Source of the DNA: Paenibacillus hamazuiensis
GTDB taxonomy: Bacteria > Bacillota > Bacilli > Paenibacillales > NBRC-103111
DNA: 64,000 nt
Direction of reading: 5' to 3'
NCBI RefSeq assembly: GCF_023276405.1
Contig: NZ_JALRMO010000001.1
Coordinates: 4,464,001 to 4,528,000 of the forward strand
The position numbers and the translations under genes are program-made. The notes below the pieces were generated by a model. It was not told the origin of the DNA, searched no databases, and saw nothing but the letters and a program-made list of their open reading frames with translations. This document shows positions 36,496 to 45,544 of the stretch, piece after piece (position 1 is the stretch's first letter; each line of letters opens with the position of its first letter).

Positions 36496-36563
36496 TCAAT
36501 TGCTTCAAACCGGTTTTTCGTTCGGAGTGGTTCAAGCCATCGTTAATGGGAGGGGGAGCACTC

Positions 36564-37100
36564 ATGCTGTGGGACTTATTCGTGACGTTTTTATGCGTCG
36601 GCTTCGTTTCGTTCGGCGGCGGGTATGCGATGATTCCGGTCATCGAGCGGGAAGTGACGTCCCGCGGCTGGATGTCGACCCAGGAATTCACCGATGCGAT
36701 CGCGGTAGCAGGCATGTCGCCGGGACCGATCGGGACGAACAGCGCCGTTTTCGTCGGCTATCATACGGCGGGTATGGCCGGAGCGGTCAGCGCCGCGCTC
36801 GGCATGGTCGTACCTTCGCTGGTTATCGTCGTGGTGGTGGCGATGTTTTTTTACAAGGTGCATAAAAACGTTTGGGTGCAGTCGGCTTTTTACGGTTTGC
36901 GGCCGATTGTGACGGGACTCGTGTTTTACGGGGCGATCCGGTTTGCGAGAAGCAACCACATCATCGCAGACATTTCGATGGAAACGGTCGTTGCGGTCGT
37001 CTTATTCCTGGCTGCATTGTACGCCCTCATGTTCGTTCGCCTTCATCCGGTCTACGTCATCGCCCTGTCCGGTCTGGTCGGCATCGCTATCTATGGTTAA
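36564..37100 (+). CDS. Chromate transporter, short-chain CHR subunit 2
   Basis: The 178-residue membrane protein is the second CHR domain with FGGGYAMIPVIEREVTSRGW and SPGPIGTNSAVFVGYHTAG. The start MLWDLFVTF is chosen because GGGAGGGGGAG lies 7 bp upstream; the frame from 36492 overlaps the first subunit but has no site. The pair corresponds to the two halves of long ChrA. Confidence 0.9.
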   Translation: MLWDLFVTFLCVGFVSFGGGYAMIPVIEREVTSRGWMSTQEFTDAIAVAGMSPGPIGTNSAVFVGYHTAGMAGAVSAALGMVVPSLVIVVVVAMFFYKVHKNVWVQSAFYGLRPIVTGLVFYGAIRFARSNHIIADISMETVVAVVLFLAALYALMFVRLHPVYVIALSGLVGIAIYG

Positions 37101-37152
37101 TTCCATATCCTGTGTTGTATAATGGAGGGAAAAACCATGTTGCGAGGTAACC

Positions 37153-38355
37153 ATGAACCGACTGGAAGAACGCATTGCCAGCCGTAAACATAAAGACGTG
37201 TACGAACTGATCCGCTTTCATGGAACGGTGTCGAAAATCGAATTGCTGGAGCAAAGCCGGATGACCGGCAGCACGCTGACCCGCACCCTGGAGGAGCTTG
37301 TCTCCCAAAAGCTGATCCTCGAGGCGGGACTCGGAGATTCGACCGGCGGACGCAGGCCGATTTTATATGAAATCAACCCTCATTACGGGTACGTTTTCGG
37401 ACTGGAAATTTCCCGGATTGCTTCCAGACTGGTGCTGTGCGACTTGCTCATGAGAAAACTCGATTCGCAGCGGTGGCCGATGACGGAGAGCATGACGCCG
37501 GAGCTTCTGCTCGGCGAAGTGGCCGCCGCGATGTCGGACATGCTGGCGCGCCACCGGATTGCCGGGCAGGATGTGCTGGGCATGGGCATCGGTGCGGTCG
37601 GTCCGCTCGACCGTTTCAGCGGCATCATTTTGGAGCCGCTGTATTTCCCGGCCCAAGGCTGGACTCAGGTGCGGATCGTCGATTTTTTCCGCGAGCGCTT
37701 TCCTTTTCCCGTGCTGCTCGACAACGGAGCGAACACGGCGATTCTCGGCGAATACTGGGCCGACCGCCGCCACAACACTCAGCATCTGCTCTACGTGCAC
37801 GTAGGCGTCGGTCTTCGCTCGTCGATGATGACGGGCGGCAAGGTCGTTTACGGCGCCGTCGATATGGAAGGATCGATCGGGCAAATGATCATCCAGACGG
37901 ACGGCAAGCGGCTGGGCGACCGCGGCAATTACGGCAGCCTGGAATCGTACGCGACGATTCATGCGCTGGAGCTTGAGGCGCAGGCAAAGCTGAAAATGGG
38001 CCGCCGCAGCGTGCTGCTGGAGAAGGAGCCGAATCCGGAACGGATCGGCTTCCACCATCTCGTTCAGGCGCTGCACGAAGGCGATCCGCTGACGGTGGAC
38101 ATTTTTACACAGACGGCCACCTGTTTCGGAATCGGCCTCGCGAATTTGCTTAACATTTTGCACCCGGAAAAAGTGATTTTGGGCGGCTCGCTGATCAGCT
38201 GCCATCCGCTGTTTTTCGAGGTTTCGACCGAAGTCGCTTTGCGGAACGCTTATTATTATCCGAAGTACCAGGTGGAATTCAGCCAGGGCGTGCTCGGAGA
38301 GGAAGCCCTCGTCACGGGAGCCGCCGTCATGGTTGCGAATAAACTTACGGAATAA
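37153..38355 (+). CDS. ROK-family transcriptional regulator (NagC/XylR type)
   Basis: The 400-residue protein has an N-terminal winged helix (about 15-70: VYELIRFHGTVSKIELLEQ, then TGSTLTRTLEELVSQ) and a ROK sugar-kinase fold. The kinase-like part shows GMGIGAVGPLDR, LLDNGANTAILGEYW and HPEKVILGGSL. The zinc-binding cysteine cluster of typical ROK proteins is not seen, and the DNGAN segment suggests sugar binding. It is probably a sugar-responsive repressor. It lies 52 bp after the chromate pair and 33 bp before the formylglycine-generating enzyme gene. Confidence 0.9.
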   Translation: MNRLEERIASRKHKDVYELIRFHGTVSKIELLEQSRMTGSTLTRTLEELVSQKLILEAGLGDSTGGRRPILYEINPHYGYVFGLEISRIASRLVLCDLLMRKLDSQRWPMTESMTPELLLGEVAAAMSDMLARHRIAGQDVLGMGIGAVGPLDRFSGIILEPLYFPAQGWTQVRIVDFFRERFPFPVLLDNGANTAILGEYWADRRHNTQHLLYVHVGVGLRSSMMTGGKVVYGAVDMEGSIGQMIIQTDGKRLGDRGNYGSLESYATIHALELEAQAKLKMGRRSVLLEKEPNPERIGFHHLVQALHEGDPLTVDIFTQTATCFGIGLANLLNILHPEKVILGGSLISCHPLFFEVSTEVALRNAYYYPKYQVEFSQGVLGEEALVTGAAVMVANKLTE

Positions 38356-38388
38356 TCCATACTTCACGATGAAAGAGGGGCTCCGCTC

Positions 38389-39372
38389 ATGGATCAAACA
38401 TCCAAACCCGCCTGCTGCTCGGCCAGCCGCGGCTCCGAAACAAAACACGATGCCATGCCCGTTGAAATTACGCTGACTTCCTTTTCCGAACGAAAGTCGG
38501 CGGAAAGCCGAAAACCGACCGACGGCATGATATATTTGGTGGGCGGAGAGTTTTTGATGGGCACCGACGATCAGGAGGGGTTTCCGTCGGACGGCGAAGG
38601 GCCGATCCGCAAAGTGACGGTCAGCCCCTTTTACATCGATCCGTGTACGGTGACAAACGCCGAGTTTCAAGAGTTCGTCGCTGCGACCGGCTATGTGACG
38701 GAGGCCGAAAGATTCGGCTGGTCGTTCGTGTTCCATCTGTTTGTCTCGCCGGAGACGGCGAAAAAGGTGAAACATGTCGTGCAGCAAACTCCGTGGTGGT
38801 GGAACGTGGAAGGCGCCTGCTGGAAGCATCCCGAGGGACCGGACTCGAGCATCGGGGACCGGATGGACCATCCGGTGACCCATGTGTCGTGGAACGACGC
38901 GATGGCGTACTGCAAATGGGCGGGAAAACGTCTGCCGACGGAAGCGGAGTGGGAATTCGCCGCGCGCGGCGGGCTCGTTCAGAAGCGTTACCCATGGGGC
39001 GACCTGCTGAAACCGGACGGCAAGCACATGTGCAACATTTGGCAGGGGAAATTCCCGGACAAAAACAACATGAGCGACGGCTACACCTCCACAGCGCCCG
39101 CCCGCTCGTTCGAGCCGAACGGCTACGGTCTGTATAACGTGTCCGGCAACGTGTGGGAATGGTGTGCGGACTGGTTCAGCCGCGATTACCACCTGAAAAG
39201 CTCGGCGATCGACCCTAAGGGACCGCCGACCGGACAAGCCCGCTCAATGCGGGGCGGCTCTTACCTGTGCCACAAATCGTACTGCAACCGGTACCGGGTG
39301 GCGGCACGCACGGCCAATACGCCGGACAGCTCGACCGGCAATATGGGCTTCCGCTGCGCTGCCGACGTTTAG
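38389..39372 (+). CDS. Formylglycine-generating enzyme (sulfatase-modifying factor)
   Basis: The 327-residue protein oxidises a cysteine in sulfatases to formylglycine. It holds the whole SUMF1 domain: MIYLVGGEFLMGTDD, VSWNDAMAYCKWAGKRLPTE, GNVWEWCADWFS and MGFRCAADV. The two copper-binding active cysteines Cys294 and Cys299 (SYLCHKSYCNRYR) match human FGE Cys336/Cys341 in spacing and surroundings, so it is likely a true aerobic FGE rather than an EgtB-like or general FGE-sulfatase-like protein. No sulfatase gene is in the window. The sequence lacks a signal peptide, so it acts in the cytosol. GAGGGG precedes the ATG. Confidence 0.92.
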   Translation: MDQTSKPACCSASRGSETKHDAMPVEITLTSFSERKSAESRKPTDGMIYLVGGEFLMGTDDQEGFPSDGEGPIRKVTVSPFYIDPCTVTNAEFQEFVAATGYVTEAERFGWSFVFHLFVSPETAKKVKHVVQQTPWWWNVEGACWKHPEGPDSSIGDRMDHPVTHVSWNDAMAYCKWAGKRLPTEAEWEFAARGGLVQKRYPWGDLLKPDGKHMCNIWQGKFPDKNNMSDGYTSTAPARSFEPNGYGLYNVSGNVWEWCADWFSRDYHLKSSAIDPKGPPTGQARSMRGGSYLCHKSYCNRYRVAARTANTPDSSTGNMGFRCAADV

Positions 39373-39442
39373 GAGCATCGGCATGGTGTTTTCGGGTTTT
39401 GCGTGGCTATAGCGTGGCTATGGCGGGACAACGGCGGGACGA

Positions 39443-39627
39443 TAGCGGAACTATGGTTCGTTAAGCGGATCGATTCCGGACATAGTGAAAAATTAGCGGA
39501 ACTCAGGTGATCTATTTGCCTGTTTGGCCGACATAAATGCCGTTTTCTATCGATATAGCGTATCTCCGTTCCTCTATTTTTTCCAATGTGCCCATTTATC
39601 CGAAAATAGCGAACGTGGGTTCCGCTA
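39443..39627. repeat. Four-unit 21-bp palindrome array (TAGCGGAAC variant)
   Basis: Units lie at 39443-39463, 39494-39514, 39556-39576 and 39607-39627, spaced 51, 62 and 51 bp, in the forward-forward-reverse-reverse order. Several bases inside the units have changed, yet the spacing is kept. The array lies 70 bp after the formylglycine-generating enzyme gene, and no terminal inverted repeat is seen. Confidence 0.78.
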
Positions 39628-39664
39628 TGTTATAAACGTGCACACTTTTGCAGCCCGAGCGGCT

Positions 39665-39717
39665 GCAAACAAACCGCCTTCCGGCAGCTTTGCTGCCGAA
39701 GAAGGCGGTTTGTTTGC
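39665..39717. terminator. Long 53-nt near-perfect hairpin, possible bidirectional terminator
   Basis: GCAAACAAACCGCCTTC pairs with GAAGGCGGTTTGTTTGC around an inner CGGCAGC/GCTGCCG stem. The T-rich arms could act as a terminator for the plus-strand FGE unit. Between 39720 and 39870 are two GGCGGTTTT-CCGCC hairpins in GC-rich DNA that could end the minus-strand oxidoreductase gene. Confidence 0.5.
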
Positions 39718-39873
39718 GTTGCCTCCGATACCTCCCAAGGCTCCGCCAGCGCTCGGCTCAGCCTGTCAGGCGGTTTTTCCGCCTTTCGACGCCGCACATG
39801 GCTCCCCCAGGCGCCCGGCCCGGCCGGTCAGGCGGTTTTGCCGCCTCCGGCTCTTTCGCCAATGTTCAAGCTG

Positions 39874-40977
39874 CTAAGCCTCCCGAAACCGGCACCACGC
39901 TTGCTGCGTCGAAGTTAACGTTTCCCCGCTTTCGGCGGCTTGGCCGATGAGCAAGGAGACGTAGTGATCCTGGCAGGCTTCCGCCAAGCCGTAAAAGGAA
40001 GGGCCGCCCCGCGCATACTCCGCCATCCGGATCAGGCACGTAGCCACGGCGATTTCATCGTCGCTAAGGCGAGCCGGCGCCAGCGGATTGCGGTATACCC
40101 ATTCGCTTCCCGCCAAAATACCCTTGTGGTAATAACCTTCGAGGTTCCCGTCCCTCCCCGCATCCTCTCTGCGCAGCTCCACCTTCACAGGCGTCTGGAA
40201 ATTTTCCAAATAAGAAAGCTGCGTGTTCACGATTTCCCCGCTCTCGCCGCGCACCAGAATCCGCGGGGAACGAATCCATGAGAAATATTGGTCCGACGTA
40301 AAATCGAACACGCCGAGCTTGCCGTTTTCGTACCGCAGAGTCGCGACGGTTTGTCTGGAGCGGACGATTTTGTGCTCCTGCGGCGGGCCTTGGCGGCCCG
40401 GACCGGCGACAAGGTCCGATTCGAACGTATAGGCGCTGATCTGCGCCGGCTCGAACCGGTTGCCCAGCAGCCGGCGCAGCAGCGCCACGCCATGATAGCC
40501 ATGGGCAGCGGACATCTGCACCTGGCTGACCGTGCCCAGCTTGCCGCTGTCCGCAACTTTTTGCCTTGCGGCATGCATCGGCTGGAACGGATACTGCTCC
40601 GCCACCTGGACCTTCGCGCCCCGCTCCATCAGCGGCACCAGCGAAAGCAGCCCCGCCAAATCGGGTGCCGGGGGCGTTTCCGACAGCACCGGCACTCCTC
40701 GCTCCGCAAGCAGGCGGATCATATCCGGGCACGCCGCCCATGGTACCGATACGACCATAAATGCGGGTTCTGCGGCACGCAGCAGCTCATCGACGGTGCG
40801 AAATGCGCGAACTCCCCACGTTTCCTGAAAAACCCGCCCTTTCTCCGCGTCGCGAACAACCGCACCGCAAATTTCAAATCGCTCCGGCGCAGCCTCCGCG
40901 ATGCGCAAATAAAATTCCGAACGCCAGCCTGCGCCGACCAGACCGAATGTGATTTTAGATGAAGACGTTCCGGCCAT
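39874..40977 (-). CDS. Gfo/Idh/MocA-family oxidoreductase
   Basis: The 367-residue protein has an N-terminal Rossmann domain (ITFGLVGAGWRSEFYLRIAEA) and the typical second motif VLSETPPAPD, where EKP is usual; here SETPPA replaces it, so the catalytic lysine is not apparent. A C-terminal alpha/beta domain follows, with GYHGVALLRRLLG. It is probably a sugar-modifying or regulatory dehydrogenase-like protein. GGGGAGGAT precedes the ATG at 40975-40977. It is divergent from an AraC regulator 141 bp away, which may control it. Confidence 0.88.
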   Translation of the reverse strand: MAGTSSSKITFGLVGAGWRSEFYLRIAEAAPERFEICGAVVRDAEKGRVFQETWGVRAFRTVDELLRAAEPAFMVVSVPWAACPDMIRLLAERGVPVLSETPPAPDLAGLLSLVPLMERGAKVQVAEQYPFQPMHAARQKVADSGKLGTVSQVQMSAAHGYHGVALLRRLLGNRFEPAQISAYTFESDLVAGPGRQGPPQEHKIVRSRQTVATLRYENGKLGVFDFTSDQYFSWIRSPRILVRGESGEIVNTQLSYLENFQTPVKVELRREDAGRDGNLEGYYHKGILAGSEWVYRNPLAPARLSDDEIAVATCLIRMAEYARGGPSFYGLAEACQDHYVSLLIGQAAESGETLTSTQQAWCRFREA

Positions 40978-41118
40978 TAAAATCCTCCCCGCTTTTTGAC
41001 TTGCAACGCCGTACATACTCCCCAATTATATCAGTGGTATAATGGAAGCAGCAAAACCGTCCCTGCTCATTTGGCAGGCAGAGCTTGTACAACGGGAAGC
41101 AAGACGAGGTGAACCCAA

Positions 41119-41925
41119 ATGAACTCCCCATGGACGATAAAACCGCATCTGGCGAGCCACACTTATTGGCTGCGCAAAGAAGCTTTTTTGCTCGCTGAGG
41201 ATACTTATTCGGATTGGGTGCTTTTTGCCGTGGAGGAAGGCAGCTTCCATTTCCAAATCGGCGAACATAGCGGAACCGCGTGCGCCGGTGATCTGGTGTT
41301 TTGCCCGCCGGGCGCCGTTTTTTGCCGGAAGGTGCTCTCCCCCGTCTCGTTTCATTTTTTTACGGTCCGTTGGGTATCCTCCGACCCCGGAGAAACGGAA
41401 GCGGCCGTTCATACAGGACAGGTGCCTGCCGGGCTTGTAACGGTTCGCGACCAGGCGCGGCTCGCTTCGGATTTTGCCTACATGAAGCAGATCAAAGCGG
41501 ATGCCGCCCGCCACGAGAGGCTGGACCATTTGCTGGCCGATCTGTGGCATATATGGTGCCGGGAATGGGAGCAGAAGCAGGCCGACGCGCTCGGGCGAAC
41601 CGCCGATACGCTGATGGTCGAAACGGCCGAACGTCTGCAGGCATGCATCGCCGAGCCGCTCAGCCTGAAAACGGTAGCCCGCGAGCTCGGCCTGACCCCT
41701 GTGCAGCTTACGCGCCGTTTTCATGCCGCCCACGGTGTGACGCCGCTCGGGTACGTCACCTCCCTCCGCCTGCACAAAGCACAAAAGCTTCTGCTGGAAA
41801 CGGATATGACACTGGAGCAAATCGCGCAGTGCTGCGGATATGAAAACGGCTTTTATTTAAGCAGACTGTTCAGCCGCAAAATGCGGCTCAGCCCGTCCGA
41901 ATACCGGCGCAGACACCGCCTGTAA
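41119..41925 (+). CDS. AraC-family transcriptional regulator
   Basis: The 268-residue protein has an N-terminal cupin sensor domain (about 10-105, VEEGSFHFQIGEHSGTACAGD) and a C-terminal double helix-turn-helix (LSLKTVARELGLTPVQLTRRF, then MTLEQIAQCCGYENGFYLSRLF). This is typical of sugar-responsive activators in Paenibacillus. It stands opposite the oxidoreductase gene. Confidence 0.9.
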   Translation: MNSPWTIKPHLASHTYWLRKEAFLLAEDTYSDWVLFAVEEGSFHFQIGEHSGTACAGDLVFCPPGAVFCRKVLSPVSFHFFTVRWVSSDPGETEAAVHTGQVPAGLVTVRDQARLASDFAYMKQIKADAARHERLDHLLADLWHIWCREWEQKQADALGRTADTLMVETAERLQACIAEPLSLKTVARELGLTPVQLTRRFHAAHGVTPLGYVTSLRLHKAQKLLLETDMTLEQIAQCCGYENGFYLSRLFSRKMRLSPSEYRRRHRL

Positions 41926-42097
41926 AGGCAATGCGCGGCTCGCGCTTGCCTTTTGCAAATTTATGTTATTTTCAGCTTATCTTAAGGTAATCCTGGCCTG
42001 TCTTCCTTTATACTAACAATAGTTTACAGATGGAACACATCGCGATCCGGCCCGCATCCGGATATCCCTTGTGGCAACCTTAAGGGAGGTAGAGTGT

Positions 42098-42196
42098 ATG
42101 GACAACGTGAAAGCCGTATTAAAAGGATTGTTGTTCGCTTTTCTGTCTATCGGGGCACTGCCGTTTCTGCTGGTACAAAGCTTACTCGATCTGTAA
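42098..42196 (+). CDS. Small hydrophobic peptide (32 residues)
   Basis: A strong ribosome site GGGAGG at 42083-42089 is followed by ATG and 32 codons starting MDNVKAVLKGLLFAFLSIGA. The central part (about residues 7-28) is a single hydrophobic segment, so it may be a small membrane protein. A strong terminator starts 55 bp after its stop, so it has the shape of a complete small transcription unit. No family is recognised. Confidence 0.5.
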   Translation: MDNVKAVLKGLLFAFLSIGALPFLLVQSLLDL

Positions 42197-42251
42197 CTCG
42201 AACCTGTCGTACGCTCTGCAGCTTTCGATCTGCAGCTTTTCCGCACCATGC

Positions 42252-42293
42252 AAAAACCGGGCGATCCTTGGAGGATCTACGCCCGGTTTTTTT
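42252..42293. terminator. Bidirectional terminator
   Basis: AAAAACCGGGCG and CGCCCGGTTTTT with an inner GATCC/GGATC pair form a long stem with T-runs on both strands. It ends the small peptide unit and also follows the stop codon of the minus-strand remnant at 42300. Confidence 0.85.
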
Positions 42294-42299
42294 CCGCTA

Positions 42300-42548
42300 T
42301 TAATGAATCGATTCTGTCGTCACATTCAAGTAACCTTTGTAACCGTCGTAACCCGTTACATACACCGTAGCTTTCCCTTTCACGCCGGATGTGCTGCCGA
42401 ACATGATGTGCGTGCCGCCATTCCCCATTTCTGCCTGGATATTGGACGCCCCGACAACTTTTATGGTTTTCACGTTCTTGTAGAGCTCCGCCAGCATAGC
42501 GACCAACTGGGCTTTGATCCCCCCCCCCCCCCAACTCCCTTGAGCCAA
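42300..42548 (-). pseudogene. Gene remnant ending at a 14-nt homopolymer
   Basis: A frame of about 60 good codons (AELYKNVKTIKVVGASNIQA ... VYVTGYDGYKGYLNVTTES) ends 7 bp from a terminator, so it looks like the end of a real gene. Upstream it runs into the homopolymer at 42519-42532 (14 C on the plus strand), and no start or continuing frame is clear beyond. It may be a frameshifted or truncated gene. The product is not recognised. Confidence 0.45.
42519..42532. repeat. Run of 14 C (plus strand)
   Basis: A 14-base homopolymer is very unusual in this window. It could be a slippage hotspot or an assembly or read artefact, and it coincides with the breakdown of the 42300-42548 frame. Confidence 0.9.
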
Positions 42549-42629
42549 GCGATATAAACTCTATATATTTAAACAAGGCTTCTAATCTATTTTTTCCAAT
42601 TGTCGCCTTTCTTTGCATATTTTGATATA

Positions 42630-43074
42630 ATGAACGAAAAGCGTGCTGTAGAGGACACAGCCGGGGTCGGTTTCGAAGCGGAATATGTCAAAATGTCCGG
42701 CCCTCTCAAGATGGCGGCGAACCATTTTCACGACTTCCATGAGGTGTATTACCTGCTATATCAGCCCGGGGTATTTTTGCCGCAGCTTCAAGGAAGCGCT
42801 GGGCTTCTCGTTCGTCGAATACGTCAACACCGTCCGCGAGGCCCAGCGCCCGCTGCGGGAAACGAACGTAAAAGCGGTCAACGTCGCGGAGCAGGCCGGC
42901 TTCGAGAGCGTCGCGCATTTCGGCTGCGTGTACAAGCAGATCACGAAGCAGTCGCCGCTCGCTTACCGGAAGCGGGTGCGGGGCAACGCTCGATTCCTCA
43001 GCCGGGATGAATCCTGCTTCAAATTGTGTTCATTTCCTATAAAATGGCGCATCGGCATTTACAGGCATTTCTAA
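42630..43074 (+). pseudogene. Broken AraC-family regulator gene
   Basis: The first frame gives the start of an AraC cupin (MNEKRAVEDTAGVGFEAEYV, then NHFHDFHEVYYLLY). At about 42765 it is joined in another frame to the last part of an AraC DNA-binding domain (SFKEALGFSFVEYVNTVREA, then FESVAHFGCVYKQITKQSPL). Most of the sensor domain and the first helix-turn-helix are missing, so the gene has a large internal deletion and a frameshift. It lies 57 bp upstream of an intact membrane-anchored AraC gene. Confidence 0.75.
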
Positions 43075-43131
43075 TTTGGATATGGTAGTCTCACACACCA
43101 TATGATTACGATGTCGGAAAGGGATGGGCGC

Positions 43132-45480
43132 ATGCGAGCACGGAAGCTTTTCGGACCCCGCACCTACTTTGCCAAAATGGTTCTGTTCGTCAGCACGGTC
43201 ATTCTGATCGTCGTGATCGTGCTGTCCGCCGCCGCCTATATCAATGCGCAGAACGTGCTGAACAAAAATGAAAACGATTCCAACCAAAAGCTGCTGTACC
43301 AAATCAAATACAATATCGATCTGATGGATCAAACCGTCACCAACCTGTGCAAGTATTTGTATGTAAGCAGCGATATTATGTCCGTCATGTACGCCGAGCA
43401 GGAGAATATCGTCGACGTTTCGGTCAAGCTGAACAAAGTCCAGAGTTCGCTCATGTCGTCCAGTCCTTATTTGCATTCCATCACCGTCTATAACACGAAG
43501 CTGGGCGAGTCATATACGCTCGGTTCCCCCTCCTTTTCCAACGACCCGATGCTGGTCGATTTCATGAATGCGAACCAGACGCTGCCGAGGCTTGTCCCTA
43601 TTTTCCGCGACATCAGCAAAGTCGTGAACGGGCGAACGGAAACGGAGCGCGTCTTCTCCTATTTCATCTATGACACGCTCGCGGACGAGAAGCCGGACGG
43701 CGTCGTCGTTATCAACGTCAAGCCCGAATGGCTGCTGGAGAACATCCGTCAGATCAATATGATCGACCCGAAGAAGGGCGACAGCATCTTCATCATGGAC
43801 CGCCAGGAGGAATTTCTGGGTGAAACGCCGGACACGAAGCCAATGATGGAATGGCTGAAGCGGCAGTTCGACGCCTATAAGACGTCTCATCCGCAGGCGG
43901 GGGCCGACGGGTATTTCAAGACCGATTTTGAGGGCAAGCAATATATGATCACGTACACGAACGCGGTGAGCGCCGACCTTACGTTGCTAAAGGCGCAGCC
44001 GGTGCTCGAAGTGTACAAATATATGAACGCGCTGCGGACGAATATGTTGATTGTGACGTGCGTTTTTCTCGCCGTCGCCCTGCTGCTGTCGTTCGGCATC
44101 TCGCAGCGGATTTACCGGCCGCTCGGCAATTTGATCAGCACGATCGTATCGGATCGCGGCCGGCGTTTCGCCAAAGATGTCGTAGGTGACGAAATCTCGT
44201 ACCTGATCTCCGTCTACCGGCAATCGATGGAGAAGCTCGATCTGTACGACAAGGAGCGCCGGGAAACGAAAGACGTCATGAAGCATTACTGGCTGAACCG
44301 GCTGCTGACGGAGCCGGTGTCCGCCGCCGCGCCGGAGCTGGAGACTATTCTGTGCAACATGCGGATTTCGCTGCCGCCGACCGGACCATATGCCGTTATC
44401 GTGCTGAAGATCGACAGGTACAAGGATATACAGATGACGTTCCCGGCGAAGGAGCGGGAAACGCTTCGGTTTGCCATAATCAACATCGCATCGGAAATCG
44501 TCGCTTCGTCTTATCCGAACGAAGGGCTCGATATGAAGGACGATCATGTCGTGCTGATCGTCGGCTTGCCGCCGGGTGATGAGTCAGTGTCATTCCTGCC
44601 GGTGCTGGGGGTGCGGTTGTCGGAGGCGCGCGAGACGGTCGGCCGCTATTTCAAAATAACGTTCACCGCCTCGATCGGCGAAGCGGCGGAGACGATCCAG
44701 GGACTGCCGGCGGCGTACCATTCTACGCTCAATCAAGCCGTGTACCGGTTTATTTGGGGTCACGGCTCGATTCTAACGCCGGAGCTCATAAGGGACAACG
44801 AGTCGAACCGGGAGTCCGGGTACTCGAAGGAAGCGGAGGAACGGCTGCTGGAGTCCATTCGCGCCCGCGATGCCGGCGCCACGGAGTGTGCGTTGACGGA
44901 GCTGTTCGAGGAGACGGCGGCGCTCAATTATTACAACGCGCTCGCCTCGATTTTGCGGCTCGCGAACTTGCTTAAGGATAAGCTCGATTACGCCGCCATC
45001 AGCCGCCGCATCGTCGAGAACGAAACGATGGACGACATTCTGTCCCTTATGCGCGATGCGCTTCTGGAGTCGATCCGCCAGGAGGAGGAGCAGCAGATGA
45101 GCGGCCCGAACCATTACGTCGTCGAGGCGGTCAAGGCATATATCCGCCAAAACTACCACGACCCGGGGCTGTGCCTCACGTCGATCGCAGCCATGATGAA
45201 AATGTCGTCCCGGCGCTTAAGCAAGCTGTACAAGGAGTCGGAGGATATGTCCATCCCCGACTACATCAACGAAGTCCGGCTGTTGACCGCCGCCGACCTG
45301 CTCGTCCGCCACCATCTAAGCGTGTACGAAATCGCGGAGCAGGTGGGGATTTTGAACGATACGTACTTTTTCAGCATGTTCAAGAAGCGGTTCGGCGCTA
45401 CACCGAAGGAATACGCGCTGCGGAAGACGGCCGACGTCATGTTCGGCGCTCCCACGCTCGAGCCCGGGCGTGGGGGGTGA
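43132..45480 (+). CDS. Membrane-anchored AraC-type regulator with extracellular sensor
   Basis: The 782-residue protein has a membrane segment near 12-36 (FAKMVLFVSTVILIVVIVLS), an outside sensor region of about 250 residues (dCache-like), a second membrane segment near 300 (MLIVTCVFLAVALLLSFGI), a linker domain and a C-terminal AraC double helix-turn-helix (about 670-770: LCLTSIAAMMKMSSRRLSKL, then LSVYEIAEQVGILNDTYFFS). Such one-protein sugar sensors are common in Paenibacillus next to Lpl-type transporters. ATG 43132 is chosen because AAAGG lies 9 bp upstream. Its target is probably a nearby sugar uptake unit. Confidence 0.9.
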   Translation: MRARKLFGPRTYFAKMVLFVSTVILIVVIVLSAAAYINAQNVLNKNENDSNQKLLYQIKYNIDLMDQTVTNLCKYLYVSSDIMSVMYAEQENIVDVSVKLNKVQSSLMSSSPYLHSITVYNTKLGESYTLGSPSFSNDPMLVDFMNANQTLPRLVPIFRDISKVVNGRTETERVFSYFIYDTLADEKPDGVVVINVKPEWLLENIRQINMIDPKKGDSIFIMDRQEEFLGETPDTKPMMEWLKRQFDAYKTSHPQAGADGYFKTDFEGKQYMITYTNAVSADLTLLKAQPVLEVYKYMNALRTNMLIVTCVFLAVALLLSFGISQRIYRPLGNLISTIVSDRGRRFAKDVVGDEISYLISVYRQSMEKLDLYDKERRETKDVMKHYWLNRLLTEPVSAAAPELETILCNMRISLPPTGPYAVIVLKIDRYKDIQMTFPAKERETLRFAIINIASEIVASSYPNEGLDMKDDHVVLIVGLPPGDESVSFLPVLGVRLSEARETVGRYFKITFTASIGEAAETIQGLPAAYHSTLNQAVYRFIWGHGSILTPELIRDNESNRESGYSKEAEERLLESIRARDAGATECALTELFEETAALNYYNALASILRLANLLKDKLDYAAISRRIVENETMDDILSLMRDALLESIRQEEEQQMSGPNHYVVEAVKAYIRQNYHDPGLCLTSIAAMMKMSSRRLSKLYKESEDMSIPDYINEVRLLTAADLLVRHHLSVYEIAEQVGILNDTYFFSMFKKRFGATPKEYALRKTADVMFGAPTLEPGRGG

Positions 45481-45544
45481 GGAGTTGGGCACGGGCAATA
45501 TTGTCAAGTTAAGGCAATTTTTTGTGCTGTTGTCCGCAAAAAAC

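Noticed and set aside
37363-39237. 624-codon open frame on the minus strand
   Set aside because: It lies opposite the ROK and formylglycine-generating enzyme genes, which have clear families; its composition (Arg/His-rich) is typical of an antisense shadow in GC-rich DNA.
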